Positions 14,608 to 27,808 of a stretch of 64,000 nucleotides of DNA are shown piece by piece. The stretch covers positions 62,001 to 126,000 of the forward strand of contig NZ_CP019562.1 in the NCBI RefSeq assembly GCF_001983955.1, read 5' to 3'. Both the position numbers and the translations under genes were made by a program. A model generated the notes under the pieces. That model was not told where the DNA came from. It ran no database searches and saw only the letters and a list, made by a program, of their open reading frames with translations. This DNA is from Streptococcus oralis. GTDB taxonomy: Bacteria; Bacillota; Bacilli; Lactobacillales; Streptococcaceae. Positions within the stretch are counted from its first letter, which is position 1. Each line of letters begins with the position of its first letter.

Positions 14608-16035
14608 ATGTATTTAGGCGATTTGATGGAAAAAGCAGAATCTGGTCAATTTTTAGTCCTTTCCTTTCTATTACAAGATTCGCAGACAACAGTCAAGAAA
14701 GCCATGGAAGAAACAGGTTTTTCAAAGGCGACCTTAACCAAGTACATTTCTCTGATTAACGAAAATGCCTTGGAAAGAGGGCTAGAGCTGACCATTCACT
14801 TGGAAGATGAAAATCTGCGTTTGTCGATTAGTGCAGATACCAAGGGAAGAGAGATTCGGAGCTTGTTTTTAGACAATGCCATTAAGTACCAAATTTTGGT
14901 TTACCTTCTCTATCACCAACAGTTCCTAGCCCATCAACTGGCTCAAGAATTGATGATTAGCGAGGCCACGCTTGGTCGCCACTTAGCTAGTCTAAATCAG
15001 ATTTTGTCAGAGTTTGACTTATCCATCCAAAATGGCCGTTGGCGAGGTCCAGAGCATCAGATTCGCTATTTCTATTTCTGCCTTTTTCGCAAGATTTGGT
15101 CCAGTCAGGAGTGGGAAGGTCACATGCAGAAAGCTGAGAGAAAACAAGAGATTGCTACCCTAGAAGAAATCTGCGGTGCTAGCTTGTCTTCAGGTCAGAA
15201 ATTGGACTTGGTTCTCTGGGCTCACATCAGTCAACAGCGTCTTCGGGTCAATGCCTGTCAGTTTCAAGTCATAGAAGAAAAAATGCGGGGGTATTTTGAC
15301 AATATTTTCTACCTTCGTTTGCTTCGAAAGGCTCCGTCCTTTTTTGCTGGGCAACATATCCCTCTAGGAACTGAGGATGGTGAGATGATGGTATTCTTTT
15401 CATTTCTCCTTTCCCATCGTATTCTTCCTCTTCATACTATGGAGTATATTCTTGGTTTTGGAGGGCAATTAGCCGATTTGCTTACGCAATTGATTCAAGA
15501 GATGAAGAAAGAGGAGCTACTGGGGGACTACACAGAGGACCATGTCACCTATGAACTCAGTCAGCTTTGTGGTCAAGTTTATCTCTACAAGGGCTATATC
15601 TTGCAAGATCAGTACAGATACCAGACAGAGAATCGTCATCCCTATTTGCTGATGGAACATGATTTTAGAGGGACTGCAGAGAGAATTTTTCATGCTATAC
15701 CTGCCTTTCAGCAGGGGACGGATTTGGATAAGAAAATTCTCTGGGAATGGCTCCAGTTGATAGAATATATGGCTGAAAATGGTGGTCAACATATGAGGAT
15801 TGGTCTGGATTTGACATCTGGTTTCCTTGTCTTTTCTAGGATGGCTGCCATTTTGAAACGGTATTTGGAATACAATCGTTTTATTACTATTGAAGCCTAT
15901 GATCCCAGTCGACATTATGATTTGTTGATTACCAACAACCCTATTTATAAGAAAGAACAGACTCCGATCTATTATTTAAAAAATGATTTGGATATGGAAG
16001 ATTTGGCGAAGATTCGTCAGATGCTCTTTGCCTAA
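14608..16035 (+). CDS. Mga/RofA-family transcriptional regulator
   Basis: A 475-residue stand-alone regulator of the Mga/RALP type. The N-terminal HTH region has two parts: about 20-60 ([20 protein letters not shown]) and about 90-135 ([20 protein letters not shown]). The centre (about 170-370) resembles the PRD-like domains that are phosphorylated by the PTS in this family, and the C-terminus (about 375-475) is EIIB-like. Mga-family proteins link sugar status to surface and virulence genes. It is followed by the glp operon, which it might regulate, but it has its own terminator. It is a full-length protein; the targets are unknown. Confidence 0.82.
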   Translation: MYLGDLMEKAESGQFLVLSFLLQDSQTTVKKAMEETGFSKATLTKYISLINENALERGLELTIHLEDENLRLSISADTKGREIRSLFLDNAIKYQILVYLLYHQQFLAHQLAQELMISEATLGRHLASLNQILSEFDLSIQNGRWRGPEHQIRYFYFCLFRKIWSSQEWEGHMQKAERKQEIATLEEICGASLSSGQKLDLVLWAHISQQRLRVNACQFQVIEEKMRGYFDNIFYLRLLRKAPSFFAGQHIPLGTEDGEMMVFFSFLLSHRILPLHTMEYILGFGGQLADLLTQLIQEMKKEELLGDYTEDHVTYELSQLCGQVYLYKGYILQDQYRYQTENRHPYLLMEHDFRGTAERIFHAIPAFQQGTDLDKKILWEWLQLIEYMAENGGQHMRIGLDLTSGFLVFSRMAAILKRYLEYNRFITIEAYDPSRHYDLLITNNPIYKKEQTPIYYLKNDLDMEDLAKIRQMLFA

Positions 16036-16061
16036 AAGGCCTGAATTTTCAGGTCTTTTTT
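16035..16061 (+). terminator. Terminator after the Mga-family gene
   Basis: AAGGCCTGAA-TTTTCAGGTCTT followed by a T run. Confidence 0.85.
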
Positions 16062-16118
16062 GTGAAATTCGCACAATCTCCTCACATTTTTTTAAAATTT
16101 AAAAAAAATTGAGGAACA

Positions 16119-16132
16119 AGAAAGCGCTTTAT
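16119..16132. promoter_or_regulatory. cre-like site before glpK
   Basis: AGAAAGCGCTTTAT keeps the central AAAGCGCTTT palindrome of a cre but loses the outer T and CA. It lies just upstream of a likely -10 (TATACT, 16137-16142), where CcpA would hinder polymerase when preferred sugars are present. Confidence 0.6.
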
Positions 16133-16153
16133 TTTGTATACTAGTTACTGTAA

Positions 16154-17701
<1,548 letters not shown>

Positions 17702-17742
17702 TACTGAAAGAATAAAGTGACTCAGTTAGAAAGTGTGTAAAT

Positions 17743-19569
17743 ATGGAATTTTCAAAGAAAACACGAGAATTATCAATTAAAAAAATGCAGGAACGCACCC
17801 TGGACCTCCTGATTATTGGTGGTGGGATTACCGGTGCTGGGGTAGCCTTGCAAGCGGCAGCTAGTGGACTTGACACTGGATTGATTGAAATGCAGGACTT
17901 CGCAGAAGGAACATCTAGCCGTTCAACAAAATTGGTCCACGGAGGTCTGCGTTACCTCAAACAATTTGACGTGGAAGTAGTCTCAGATACAGTTTCTGAA
18001 CGTGCGGTGGTTCAACAAATCGCTCCACACATTCCAAAACCAGATCCAATGCTCTTGCCAGTTTACGATGAAGATGGAGCGACCTTTAGCCTTTTCCGTC
18101 TCAAAGTAGCCATGGACTTGTACGACCTTTTGGCAGGTGTTAGCAACACGCCAGCTGCTAACAAGGTCTTGAGTAAGGAAGAAGTCTTGGAACGCCAGCC
18201 AAACTTGAAGAAAGAAGGCTTGGTAGGAGGTGGAGTTTATCTTGACTTCCGTAACAACGATGCGCGTCTCGTGATTGAAAACATTAAACGTGCCAACCAA
18301 GACGGTGCCCTCATTGCCAACCACGTTAAGGCAGAAGGCTTCCTCTTTGATGAAAGTGGCAAGATTACAGGTGTTGTAGCTCGTGATTTGTTGACAGACC
18401 AAGTCTTTGAAATCAAGGCTCGCCTAGTTATTAACACAACTGGACCTTGGAGCGATAAGGTACGTAATTTGTCCAATAAGGGAACCCAATTCTCACAAAT
18501 GCGCCCAACTAAGGGAGTTCACTTGGTAGTGGATTCAAGCAAGATCAAGGTTTCACAGCCAGTTTACTTTGATACAGGTTTGGGAGACGGCCGGATGGTC
18601 TTTGTCCTCCCACGTGAAAACAAGACTTACTTTGGTACAACGGATACAGACTACACAGGCGATTTGGAACATCCAAAAGTGACGCAGGAAGATGTAGATT
18701 ATCTACTTGGCATTGTCAACAACCGCTTCCCAGAAGCAAATATTACCATTGATGATATCGAAAGCAGCTGGGCTGGTCTTCGTCCATTGATTGCAGGCAA
18801 TAGCGCTTCTGACTACAATGGAGGGAATAACGGAACCATTAGTGATGAGAGCTTCAATAGCTTGATTGCGACTGTCGAAGCTTATCTCTCGAAAGAAAAA
18901 ACGCGTGAAGATGTTGAATCTGCTGTCAGCAAGCTTGAAAGCAGCACATCTGAGAAACATTTGGACCCATCTGCAGTTTCTCGTGGTTCGAGCTTGGACC
19001 GTGATGACAATGGCCTGTTGACTCTTGCTGGTGGTAAAATCACAGACTACCGTAAGATGGCTGAAGGAGCTATGGAGCGTGTGGTTGACATCCTCAAAGC
19101 CGAATTTGACCGTAGCTTTAAACTCATCAACTCTAAGACTTACCCTGTTTCAGGTGGAGAATTGAACCCAGCAAATGTGGACTCAGAAATTGAAGCCTTT
19201 GCTCAACTTGGAGTTTCACGTGGCTTGGATAGCAAGGAAGCCCAGTATCTCGCAAATCTTTACGGTTCAAATGCACCGAAAGTCTTTGCACTTGCTCACA
19301 GCTTGGAACAAGCGCCAGGACTCAGCTTGGCAGATACCTTGTCCCTTCACTATGCAATGCGCAATGAGTTGGCTCTTAGCCCAGTTGACTTTCTTCTTCG
19401 TCGTACCAACCACATGCTCTTTATGCGTGATAGTTTAGATAGCATCGTTGAGCCAGTTCTGGATGAAATGGGACGATTCTATGATTGGACCGAAGAAGAA
19501 AAAGCAGCCTACCGTGCGGATGTCGAAGCAGCTCTTGCTCAAAACGATTTGGCAGAACTAAAAAATTAA
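17743..19569 (+). CDS. glpO: Alpha-glycerophosphate oxidase
   Basis: A 608-residue FAD enzyme that oxidises glycerol-3-phosphate to dihydroxyacetone phosphate with O2, releasing hydrogen peroxide. The FAD loop is LLIIGGGITGAGVALQAA; other marks are TSSRSTKLVHGGLRYL, ARLVINTTGPW and FGTTDTDYTGD. The extra stretch at about 355-410 (DYNGGNNGTISDESF onward) is the insertion that separates streptococcal GlpO oxidases from quinone-linked GlpD, so oxidase is preferred. It lies 42 bases after glpK. In mitis-group species this is a second source of peroxide besides SpxB. Confidence 0.95.
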   Translation: MEFSKKTRELSIKKMQERTLDLLIIGGGITGAGVALQAAASGLDTGLIEMQDFAEGTSSRSTKLVHGGLRYLKQFDVEVVSDTVSERAVVQQIAPHIPKPDPMLLPVYDEDGATFSLFRLKVAMDLYDLLAGVSNTPAANKVLSKEEVLERQPNLKKEGLVGGGVYLDFRNNDARLVIENIKRANQDGALIANHVKAEGFLFDESGKITGVVARDLLTDQVFEIKARLVINTTGPWSDKVRNLSNKGTQFSQMRPTKGVHLVVDSSKIKVSQPVYFDTGLGDGRMVFVLPRENKTYFGTTDTDYTGDLEHPKVTQEDVDYLLGIVNNRFPEANITIDDIESSWAGLRPLIAGNSASDYNGGNNGTISDESFNSLIATVEAYLSKEKTREDVESAVSKLESSTSEKHLDPSAVSRGSSLDRDDNGLLTLAGGKITDYRKMAEGAMERVVDILKAEFDRSFKLINSKTYPVSGGELNPANVDSEIEAFAQLGVSRGLDSKEAQYLANLYGSNAPKVFALAHSLEQAPGLSLADTLSLHYAMRNELALSPVDFLLRRTNHMLFMRDSLDSIVEPVLDEMGRFYDWTEEEKAAYRADVEAALAQNDLAELKN

Positions 19570-19639
19570 GAAAAACTAGAAGAGAGGGGAGGGCAGCATT
19601 CCTTGTCGCCAGCCCCTTCATTTAAATGGAGACAAAGAT

Positions 19640-20344
19640 ATGATGAAAGAATTATTTGGAGAATTTTTGGGGACCTTAATCCTGATCCTCCTAGGAAATG
19701 GTGTTGTTGCAGGTGTGGTTCTTCCCAAAACCAAGAGCAACAATTCAGGATGGATCGTGATTACTATGGGATGGGGAATTGCTGTAGCCGTTGCGGCCTT
19801 TGTATCTGGCACGCTCAGTCCAGCCCACCTAAATCCAGCTGTGACGTTTGCGATGGCCTTAAAAGGAACGCTCTCTTGGGCTTCTGTTTTCCCTTATATC
19901 CTAGCCCAATTCGCAGGAGCGATGGTGGCTCAGATTTTGGTTTGGTTGCAATTCAAACCGCATTATGAGGCAGAAGAAAATGCAGGCAATATCCTAGCGA
20001 CCTTTAGTACTGGACCAGCAATCAAGAACACAGTATCCAACTTGGTTAGCGAAATCCTTGGAACCTTTGTTTTGCTCTTGACAATCTTTGCCTTGGGACT
20101 CTATGACCTTCAAGCCGGTTTAGGGACCTTTGCAGTGGGAACGTTGATTGTCGGTATCGGTCTTTCACTAGGTGGGACAACGGGTTATGCCTTGAACCCA
20201 GCTCGTGACCTTGGACCTCGTATCATGCACAGCATCTTGCCAATTCCAAACAAGGGAGACGGGGACTGGTCTTATGCTTGGATTCCTGTTGTAGGACCTA
20301 TTGTTGGTGCGGCCCTAGCAGTTCTCGTATTTTCACTTTTCTAA
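19640..20344 (+). CDS. glpF: Glycerol uptake facilitator (aquaglyceroporin)
   Basis: A 234-residue MIP-family channel with six predicted membrane spans and the two NPA half-helix motifs: AHLNPAVTFAMA near residue 60 and YALNPARDLGPR near 185. The Asp after the second NPAR (NPARD) marks glycerol-conducting rather than water-only channels. ATGATG gives two possible starts; GGAG at 19628 favours either. The 70 bases separating it from glpO contain no terminator, so it completes the glp operon: entry, phosphorylation, oxidation. Confidence 0.95.
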   Translation: MMKELFGEFLGTLILILLGNGVVAGVVLPKTKSNNSGWIVITMGWGIAVAVAAFVSGTLSPAHLNPAVTFAMALKGTLSWASVFPYILAQFAGAMVAQILVWLQFKPHYEAEENAGNILATFSTGPAIKNTVSNLVSEILGTFVLLLTIFALGLYDLQAGLGTFAVGTLIVGIGLSLGGTTGYALNPARDLGPRIMHSILPIPNKGDGDWSYAWIPVVGPIVGAALAVLVFSLF

Positions 20345-20365
20345 GATAAAAGAGTGATTGGCAAC

Positions 20366-20398
20366 AGAGTTTGAGATGGAAATCTCAGGCTCTTTTTT
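20366..20398 (+). terminator. glp operon terminator
   Basis: GAG-TGAGAT pairs with ATCTCA-CTC (two-base internal bulges) around GGAA, then TTTTTT. Confidence 0.85.
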
Positions 20399-20417
20399 GA
20401 TGGGCAAAACCTTAATA

Positions 20418-20445
20418 TTTTAACTTATCTTAAAATAAGCTAAAA
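20418..20445. promoter_or_regulatory. 28-bp palindrome upstream of dlt
   Basis: TTTTA-A-CTTAT, a six-base centre CTTAAA, then ATAAG-C-TAAAA: ten of eleven positions in each arm pair. It lies 25 bases before the dlt -35 and contains TTAAG/CTTAA motifs in the minus orientation. A two-component response-regulator operator is likely, but the regulator is not identified. Confidence 0.6.
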
Positions 20446-20470
20446 CCAATTTTTAAGTTATGGTAAACAG

Positions 20471-20500
20471 TTGAAAAAAAGGTTGATAAAGTGGTAAAAT
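20471..20500 (+). promoter_or_regulatory. Likely dlt promoter
   Basis: TTGAAA (20471-20476), 18-base spacer, TAAAAT (20495-20500). Confidence 0.55.
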
Positions 20501-20568
20501 GTTAGGAAGATAAGATGCTAACAATACATACTGATAGTTAATAGAAATAATATATTAATGGATAGCTT

Positions 20569-20700
20569 ATGAAAAAACAACGGAATTTACATGTATTTTT
20601 AGGCCGGACGGCTCTATATTTTGTAATCTTGCTTGGTTTGCTTTATTTTTTTAGTTACCTTGGTCAGAGCCAAGGCACCTTTATTTATAATGAGTTCTAG
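20569..20700 (+). CDS. dltX: DltX, small membrane partner of the Dlt system
   Basis: A 43-residue ORF, too short for standard gene finding. It has one membrane span (ALYFVILLGLLYFFSYLG) and the C-terminal end TFIYNEF, which matches the DltX tail that enters the DltB/DltD centre and carries D-alanine across the membrane in current models. It sits directly before dltA, as in other Firmicutes. Only a weak ribosome site is seen before it; dltA follows after 20 bases. The call rests on position plus the conserved tail. Confidence 0.88.
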   Translation: MKKQRNLHVFLGRTALYFVILLGLLYFFSYLGQSQGTFIYNEF

Positions 20701-20720
20701 TTTAAAGGAGAAGAGGAACA

Positions 20721-22271
20721 GTGTCTAATAAACCGATAAAAGATATGATTGAAACGATTGAGCACTTTGCTCAAACGAAACCAACATATCCTGTCTACAA
20801 TGTTTTAGGTCAAGAACATACTTATGGTGAACTGAAGGCTGATTCGGATAGTTTGGCTGCAGCTATCGACCAACTAGGCTTGCCTGAGAAATCTCCAGTC
20901 GTCGTTTTTGGTGGTCAGGAATATGAGATGTTGGCTACCTTTGTAGCGCTAACTAAGTCAGGTCATGCCTACATTCCAATTGATAGCCATTCAGCCTTGG
21001 AACGAGTTTCTGCTATCGTAGAAGTTGCAGAGCCAAGCTTGATTATTGCTATCTCAGATTTTCCATTAGAGCAAACTAGCACACCAATGCTGAATTTAGA
21101 GCAAGTCCATGAAGCTTTTACTCAAGCTTCTAGCTACGAGATGACCCATCCAGTCAAGGGGGATGACAACTACTACATTATCTTTACTTCTGGTACGACT
21201 GGTAAGCCTAAGGGAGTGCAGATCTCCCATGATAATCTCCTCAGCTTTACCAACTGGATGATTACAGATAAGGAATTTGCGACGCCAAGTCGTCCGCAAA
21301 TGCTGGCTCAGCCGCCTTATTCTTTTGACCTATCTGTCATGTATTGGGCGCCAACCTTGGCACTGGGTGGCACGCTTTTCGCTCTTCCTTCAGCTATTAC
21401 TCAGGACTTCAAAAAACTCTTTGCGACAATTTTTTCCTTGCCAATTGCTATCTGGACCTCAACGCCGTCCTTTGCAGATATGGCCATGTTGTCAGAAGAC
21501 TTTAATAGTGAGAAAATGCCAGGAATCACGCATTTCTACTTTGATGGTGAAGAATTGACGGTCAAAACAGCTCAAAAACTACGTGAGCGATTCCCAAATG
21601 CTCGTATTATCAATGCCTACGGTCCAACAGAAGCGACAGTAGCCCTGTCAGCAGTTGCCGTGACAGACGAGATGTTGAAGACTCTCAAACGCCTGCCAAT
21701 CGGCTATACCAAGGCGGATTCTCCGACCTTTGTCATTGATGAGGAAGGTAAGAAAGTTCCAAATGGTGAACAGGGAGAAATTATCGTTTCAGGGCCAGCT
21801 GTTTCAAAAGGCTATATGAATAATCCTGAAAAAACGGCAGAAGCTTTCTTTGAGTTTGAAGGTCTGCCAGCCTACCACACAGGGGATGTAGGAACTATGA
21901 CAGATGAGGGCTTGCTTCTCTATGGTGGACGAATGGATTTCCAGATTAAGTTTAATGGTTATCGCATTGAGCTTGAAGATGTCTCTCAAAACCTCAACAA
22001 GTCTCGCTTTATCGAGTCGGCTGTTGCTGTCCCACGTTATAACAAGGACCACAAGGTACAAAATCTACTGGCCTATGTCATCCTAAAGGACGGTGTCCGT
22101 CAGCAGTTTGAGCGTGATATCGATATTACCAAGGCTATCAAAGAAGACCTAGCAGATATCATGATGTCTTATATGATGCCGTCTAAGTTTCTTTATCGAG
22201 ACAGTTTGCCGCTAACGCCTAATGGTAAAATTGATATCAAGGGCTTGATTAACGAGGTAAACAGTAGATGA
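20721..22271 (+). CDS. dltA: D-alanine--D-alanyl carrier protein ligase DltA
   Basis: A 516-residue adenylating enzyme with a GTG start behind AAAGGAGAAGAGG. Marks of the superfamily are [16 protein letters not shown] (P-loop-like), YGPTEATVA, and the C-terminal YHTGDVG and [15 protein letters not shown] with the catalytic lysine close to the end ([11 protein letters not shown]). It activates D-alanine with ATP and loads it on the DltC phosphopantetheine. Its last four bases overlap the first codon of dltB. D-alanylation of teichoic acids lowers surface negative charge and raises resistance to cationic peptides. Confidence 0.96.
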   Translation: MSNKPIKDMIETIEHFAQTKPTYPVYNVLGQEHTYGELKADSDSLAAAIDQLGLPEKSPVVVFGGQEYEMLATFVALTKSGHAYIPIDSHSALERVSAIVEVAEPSLIIAISDFPLEQTSTPMLNLEQVHEAFTQASSYEMTHPVKGDDNYYIIFTSGTTGKPKGVQISHDNLLSFTNWMITDKEFATPSRPQMLAQPPYSFDLSVMYWAPTLALGGTLFALPSAITQDFKKLFATIFSLPIAIWTSTPSFADMAMLSEDFNSEKMPGITHFYFDGEELTVKTAQKLRERFPNARIINAYGPTEATVALSAVAVTDEMLKTLKRLPIGYTKADSPTFVIDEEGKKVPNGEQGEIIVSGPAVSKGYMNNPEKTAEAFFEFEGLPAYHTGDVGTMTDEGLLLYGGRMDFQIKFNGYRIELEDVSQNLNKSRFIESAVAVPRYNKDHKVQNLLAYVILKDGVRQQFERDIDITKAIKEDLADIMMSYMMPSKFLYRDSLPLTPNGKIDIKGLINEVNSR

Positions 22272-23512
22272 TGGAGCTTTATAAACAGCTACCTCATTTG
22301 GAACCTTATGGTGATCTTCAGTACTTTTTATACGTAATTGCTGCGACTTTACCTATCTTTATCGGTCTTTTTTTCAAGAAACGTTTTGCCTTATATGAGG
22401 TGCTCGTTAGTCTCTTCTTTATCGTCACCATGTTGGTCGGTGGAAAGACGAATCAAATAAGCGCTTTGATCCTTTATGTTATCTGGCAAGTGCTGCTTGT
22501 ATCTTTCTACAAAAGGTACAGGAAACAACGGGATAGTAAATGGATATTTTACCTGGTTAGCTTTCTATCCCTATTGCCAATCGTCTTTGTGAAAGTATCT
22601 CCTGCTATTCATGGACCTCAATCTTTGTTTGGATTTTTAGGGATTTCTTACTTGACCTTTCGTGCAGTTGGGGTTATCGTTGAGTTGAGAGACGGTGTCA
22701 TCAAGGAATTAACGATCTGGCAATTCTTACGTTTTCTTCTTTTTATGCCGACTTTCTCAAGTGGTCCCATTGATCGTTTTAAACGCTTCAATGAAAATTA
22801 CGAGACCATTCCTGAGCGGGATGAGCTGATGGATATGCTAGAAGAGGCTGTCAAATATATCATGCTTGGCTTCCTCTACAAGTTTATCTTGGCTCACATT
22901 TTAGGAGAGACATTATTGCCTCCGTTGAAAAATTTGGCCTTGCAGACAGGTGGTTTCTTTAACCTCTACGCTTTAGCGGTCATGTACACCTTTGGTCTGG
23001 AGCTCTTCTTTGACTTTGCGGGCTACTCTATGTTTGCCTTAGCTATTTCAAACTTGATGGGTATTCATAGTCCTATCAACTTTAACAAGCCCTTTTTGTC
23101 AAGGGATTTAAAAGAGTTTTGGAATCGCTGGCACATGAGTCTGTCTTTCTGGTTCCGTGACTTTGTCTTTATGCGGATGGTCATGGTGTTGACCAGAAAG
23201 AAGGTTTTTAAAAATCGCAATGTGACCTCAAGTGTAGCCTATATTCTCAATATGCTGATTATGGGATTTTGGCATGGTGTGACCTGGTACTACATCGCCT
23301 ATGGACTTTTTCATGGGATTGGATTGGTCATCAATGACGCTTGGGTTCGTAAGAAAAAAGCACTCAATAAAGAACGGAAAAAAGCTGGAAAGGGTTCCTT
23401 ACCTGAGAATCGCTGGATTCAGTTGCTTGGCATGGTTGTCACCTTCCATGTCGTGATGGTTTCATTCTTAATCTTTTCTGGATTTTTGAATGATTTATGG
23501 TTTAAAAAATAA
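22268..23512 (+). CDS. dltB: DltB, MBOAT-family D-alanyl transferase
   Basis: A 414-residue polytopic MBOAT protein with about eleven hydrophobic spans. The conserved family histidine is in the segment [18 protein letters not shown], preceded by [15 protein letters not shown], another MBOAT hallmark. It receives D-alanine from DltC on the inner face. The start ATGATG overlaps dltA and a downstream 13-base gap leads to dltC, so translation is coupled across the operon. Confidence 0.95.
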   Translation: MMELYKQLPHLEPYGDLQYFLYVIAATLPIFIGLFFKKRFALYEVLVSLFFIVTMLVGGKTNQISALILYVIWQVLLVSFYKRYRKQRDSKWIFYLVSFLSLLPIVFVKVSPAIHGPQSLFGFLGISYLTFRAVGVIVELRDGVIKELTIWQFLRFLLFMPTFSSGPIDRFKRFNENYETIPERDELMDMLEEAVKYIMLGFLYKFILAHILGETLLPPLKNLALQTGGFFNLYALAVMYTFGLELFFDFAGYSMFALAISNLMGIHSPINFNKPFLSRDLKEFWNRWHMSLSFWFRDFVFMRMVMVLTRKKVFKNRNVTSSVAYILNMLIMGFWHGVTWYYIAYGLFHGIGLVINDAWVRKKKALNKERKKAGKGSLPENRWIQLLGMVVTFHVVMVSFLIFSGFLNDLWFKK

Positions 23513-23522
23513 AAGGATATAA

Positions 23523-25026
<1,504 letters not shown>

Positions 25027-25034
25027 AACGAGCT

Positions 25035-25066
25035 AAAAGTTTGGGATTTGAACCCAAGCTTTTTTG
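25035..25066 (+). terminator. dlt operon terminator
   Basis: AAG-TTTGGG pairs with CCCAAG-CTT around ATTTGAA, followed by TTTTTG. Confidence 0.88.
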
Positions 25067-25168
25067 TTTAAATGGCGAATATTTAAGATACAAATGGGTC
25101 AAAAGTTTCAAAATTTTTAGAAATAGCGTATAATATAAAAGAGAAAAAGAAAAGAAAGGGATTTTAAA

Positions 25169-27220
25169 ATGAACAAACGTTCTTTGTTACCTGTCTTATC
25201 GACAGCCCTGTTAGCTCCAGCCTTCTTAGCTGGACAAGTCTATGCTGAAGAAGCAACGACTCCTGCAGAAAGTTCAGCTGTTGTAGCGACTCCTGCTACG
25301 TCGGCGACTCCAGCTCCTGTTGAGAACCCTGCGGTACCGGAAACTTCGGCGACTTCAGAAGCAGTTGCACCTACAGAAGCTCCGTCAGCTCCTGCTGAAT
25401 CTACTAAAAGCGAAGAAAAGGACACCGTTATCTTACACACCAATGATGTCCATGGTCGTATTGTAGAGGAAAAGGGAGTAATTGGAGATGCCAAGTTAGC
25501 GACAGTTATTGAGCAGGAACGTGCGAAATCAAATCAAAATACTCTGGTTGTTGATGCGGGAGACGCTTTTCAAGGTTTACCGATTTCCAACTCTACAAAG
25601 GGTGAAGCACGCGCTGAAATTCTCAATCAGATGCAGTATGATGCCATGGCAGTAGGAAACCATGAGTTTGACTTTGGTTTGGACGAAGCTAAGAAATACA
25701 AGGAAATCTTGAAATTCCCATTACTTAGTTCAAATACCTACGTCAATGGTGCTCGTCTCTTTGAAGCTTCTACAATCGTTGATAAAGATAAGACTGTGGA
25801 AGGTGATGAGTTTGTTGTAATCGGGGTGACAACACCTGAAACAGCAACCAAAACTCACCCTAAAAATGTCAAAGGGGTAACTTTTACAGATCCAATCTCT
25901 GAAGTCAATAAGGTCATCGAAGAAGTTCAAGCCAAGGCTCGTGCAGAAGGTAAGGACTACAAACACTATGTTGTGTTGGCTCACTTGGGTGTGGATACCA
26001 CAACCCCAGTTGAGTGGCGTGGTTCAACCTTGGCAGAAGCCTTGTCTAAAAATCCTCGTTTGAAAGGGAAACGCGTAACAGTAATCGACGGTCACTCTCA
26101 TACAGTAGAATCAACGACTTATGGCGACAATGTTACCTATAACCAGACAGGAAGCTACCTTCATAATGTAGGGAAAATCACCTACAAATCACGTCAGCTT
26201 TTGGGCAATCCAACTCAGATTCCGGCTGCAGATGCTAAAAAATTACCAGCCAATCCAACAGTTGAAAAACTAGTCAAAGACATTAAACAAAAATACGATG
26301 CTGAAAATGCGGTTGAGATTGTCTCAAACAGCCCTGTAGAACTCAACGGAGATCGTGAAAATGTTCGGGTTCGTGAAACTAACCTCGGAAACGTCGTAGC
26401 GGACTCTCTCTATCAGTATGGTCAAACAGGATTTAGCCATCCGACTGACATCGCTGTGACAAATGGCGGTGGCTTGCGTGAAACTATTGCAAAAGGCAAA
26501 CCGATCACTAAAGGAAATGTCATTGCCGTTCTTCCATTTGGAAATACCATCTCACAAATCCAAGTGACGGGGCAACAAGTTTTGGATATGTTTGAAAAAT
26601 CACTCGGATCTATCTTGCAGGTCGATAAGGATGGCAAGAAGGTCTTGGATGAGAACGGGCAACCATTGTTGGAGCCAAGTGGTGGTTTCTTGCAAGTTTC
26701 AGGTGTGAAGGTCTACTATGATACCAACCTACCATCAGGCAAACGTGTCTTGGCCATCCAGGTCAAAAACCGCACGACTGGTCGTTATGATCTTCTAGAC
26801 CTCGCAAAAACCTACTATCTTGCAACCAATGATTTCCTAGCTGCAGGTGGCGATGGCTATACGATGTTAGGTGGTGCGCGAGAAGAAGGTCCTTCTATGG
26901 ATGCAGCCTTTGAAGAGTATCTGAAAACCGCTGATTTGACCCAGTATGAAAAGATCAATCCGAACTCACGGACGATTTCTGTGGATTCTAAAAACTTTAG
27001 TCTACCAGTAGAAACGCCTCAAACGAATGCGCCTGCTAACGATGCGACTACAAATGTGCCATTGACTTATGAGGTGGCAGGTCAATTTAGCAAGAAGGCA
27101 GTTGTCTCAGAAAAAGCTCTCCCAAATACAGGAAGTGAACAATCCATCTTCTTGCTCTTGATGGGAATGGTAGCTGGTTTGGCAGGTATCTTATCGAGCC
27201 GAAAACCAAAGCTAAAATAG
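25169..27220 (+). CDS. LPxTG-anchored surface 5'-nucleotidase
   Basis: A 683-residue sorted surface protein. Signal peptide of about 26 residues ending VYAEE; an Ala/Pro/Thr/Ser-rich spacer to about 85; a calcineurin-like metallophosphatase domain (about 87-330) with HTNDVHGR, DAGDAFQG, GNHEFDFG and DGHSHT metal ligands; a 5'-nucleotidase C-terminal domain (about 370-570) with NLGNVVADS and TNGGGLRETI; then the sortase motif LPNTG with hydrophobic and basic tail. Such enzymes (NudP, S5nA) turn AMP into adenosine outside the cell, which dampens host immunity. The gene has its own transcription unit between dlt and adc. Substrate range is inferred. Confidence 0.93.
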   Translation: MNKRSLLPVLSTALLAPAFLAGQVYAEEATTPAESSAVVATPATSATPAPVENPAVPETSATSEAVAPTEAPSAPAESTKSEEKDTVILHTNDVHGRIVEEKGVIGDAKLATVIEQERAKSNQNTLVVDAGDAFQGLPISNSTKGEARAEILNQMQYDAMAVGNHEFDFGLDEAKKYKEILKFPLLSSNTYVNGARLFEASTIVDKDKTVEGDEFVVIGVTTPETATKTHPKNVKGVTFTDPISEVNKVIEEVQAKARAEGKDYKHYVVLAHLGVDTTTPVEWRGSTLAEALSKNPRLKGKRVTVIDGHSHTVESTTYGDNVTYNQTGSYLHNVGKITYKSRQLLGNPTQIPAADAKKLPANPTVEKLVKDIKQKYDAENAVEIVSNSPVELNGDRENVRVRETNLGNVVADSLYQYGQTGFSHPTDIAVTNGGGLRETIAKGKPITKGNVIAVLPFGNTISQIQVTGQQVLDMFEKSLGSILQVDKDGKKVLDENGQPLLEPSGGFLQVSGVKVYYDTNLPSGKRVLAIQVKNRTTGRYDLLDLAKTYYLATNDFLAAGGDGYTMLGGAREEGPSMDAAFEEYLKTADLTQYEKINPNSRTISVDSKNFSLPVETPQTNAPANDATTNVPLTYEVAGQFSKKAVVSEKALPNTGSEQSIFLLLMGMVAGLAGILSSRKPKLK

Positions 27221-27237
27221 GTTAAATTTCACATCTA

Positions 27238-27286
27238 GAAGAGTCTAGGGAAACGTTTTTACGCCTTTTTCCCTTGACTCTTTTTT
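27238..27286 (+). terminator. Terminator of the 5'-nucleotidase gene
   Basis: AAGAGTC-TAGGGAAA pairs with TTTCCC-TTGACTCTT around an about 16-base loop, then TTTTTT. The 3' arm contains the -35 of the adc promoter. Confidence 0.85.
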
Positions 27287-27301
27287 GGTTTATGATATAA
27301 T
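27274..27301 (+). promoter_or_regulatory. adc operon promoter
   Basis: TTGACT (27274-27279), 16-base spacer, TATAAT (27296-27301). The -35 is inside the terminator stem of the gene upstream. Confidence 0.8.
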
Positions 27302-27312
27302 TAACCAGTAAA
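27301..27312. promoter_or_regulatory. AdcR operator
   Basis: TTAACCAGTAAA differs at one position from TTAACNRGTTAA and overlaps the last base of the -10. Zinc-loaded AdcR would block the operon. Confidence 0.75.
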
Positions 27313-27367
27313 GAATCGGCGGCTATCTATGTTTTTTACGAAAAGATAGCTTGGGAAGGAGTAACAC

Positions 27368-27808
27368 ATGAGACAGCTTGCACAGGAAATCGATAACTTT
27401 TTAAACGAGGTGATCTTGAGATCTGAGAACCAGCATGAAATTCTAATCGGGCATTGCACGAGTGACGTAGCCTTGACCAACACTCAGGAACACATCCTCA
27501 TGCTCTTGTCGGAAGAATCCCTAACTAACTCGGAGCTAGCTCGTCGCCTTAATGTCAGTCAGGCAGCAGTGACCAAGGCTATCAAGTCTTTGGTCAAAGA
27601 GGGCATGTTAGAGACATCGAGAGACCCAAAAGATGCGCGTGTGATCTTTTACCAACTGACAGAACTAGCTCGACCAGTAGCGGCAGAACACCACCATCAT
27701 CATGAACACACGCTCTCAGCCTATGAACAAGTGGCAAGTCAGTTTACTCCAAATGAACAAGAAGTTATCCAGCGGTTTTTAACTGCTTTAGTAGGAGAAA
27801 TCAAATAA
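27368..27808 (+). CDS. adcR: AdcR, MarR-family zinc repressor
   Basis: A 146-residue MarR-type dimeric repressor. The winged helix has [20 protein letters not shown] followed by the wing [15 protein letters not shown]. Zinc ligands known for AdcR are present: Glu and Cys in the N-terminal helix region ([15 protein letters not shown]), and the His cluster HHHHHEH at about 107-113. It represses zinc uptake when zinc is sufficient. A near-consensus operator lies at its own promoter. The last base of the stop is also the first base of adcC, giving tight coupling. Confidence 0.96.
   Translation: MRQLAQEIDNFLNEVILRSENQHEILIGHCTSDVALTNTQEHILMLLSEESLTNSELARRLNVSQAAVTKAIKSLVKEGMLETSRDPKDARVIFYQLTELARPVAAEHHHHHEHTLSAYEQVASQFTPNEQEVIQRFLTALVGEIK

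Noticed and set aside
14444..14689. 82-residue N-terminal extension of Hsp33
   Set aside because: It crosses the divergent intergenic region and the start of the Mga-family gene. The extension has no Hsp33 similarity.
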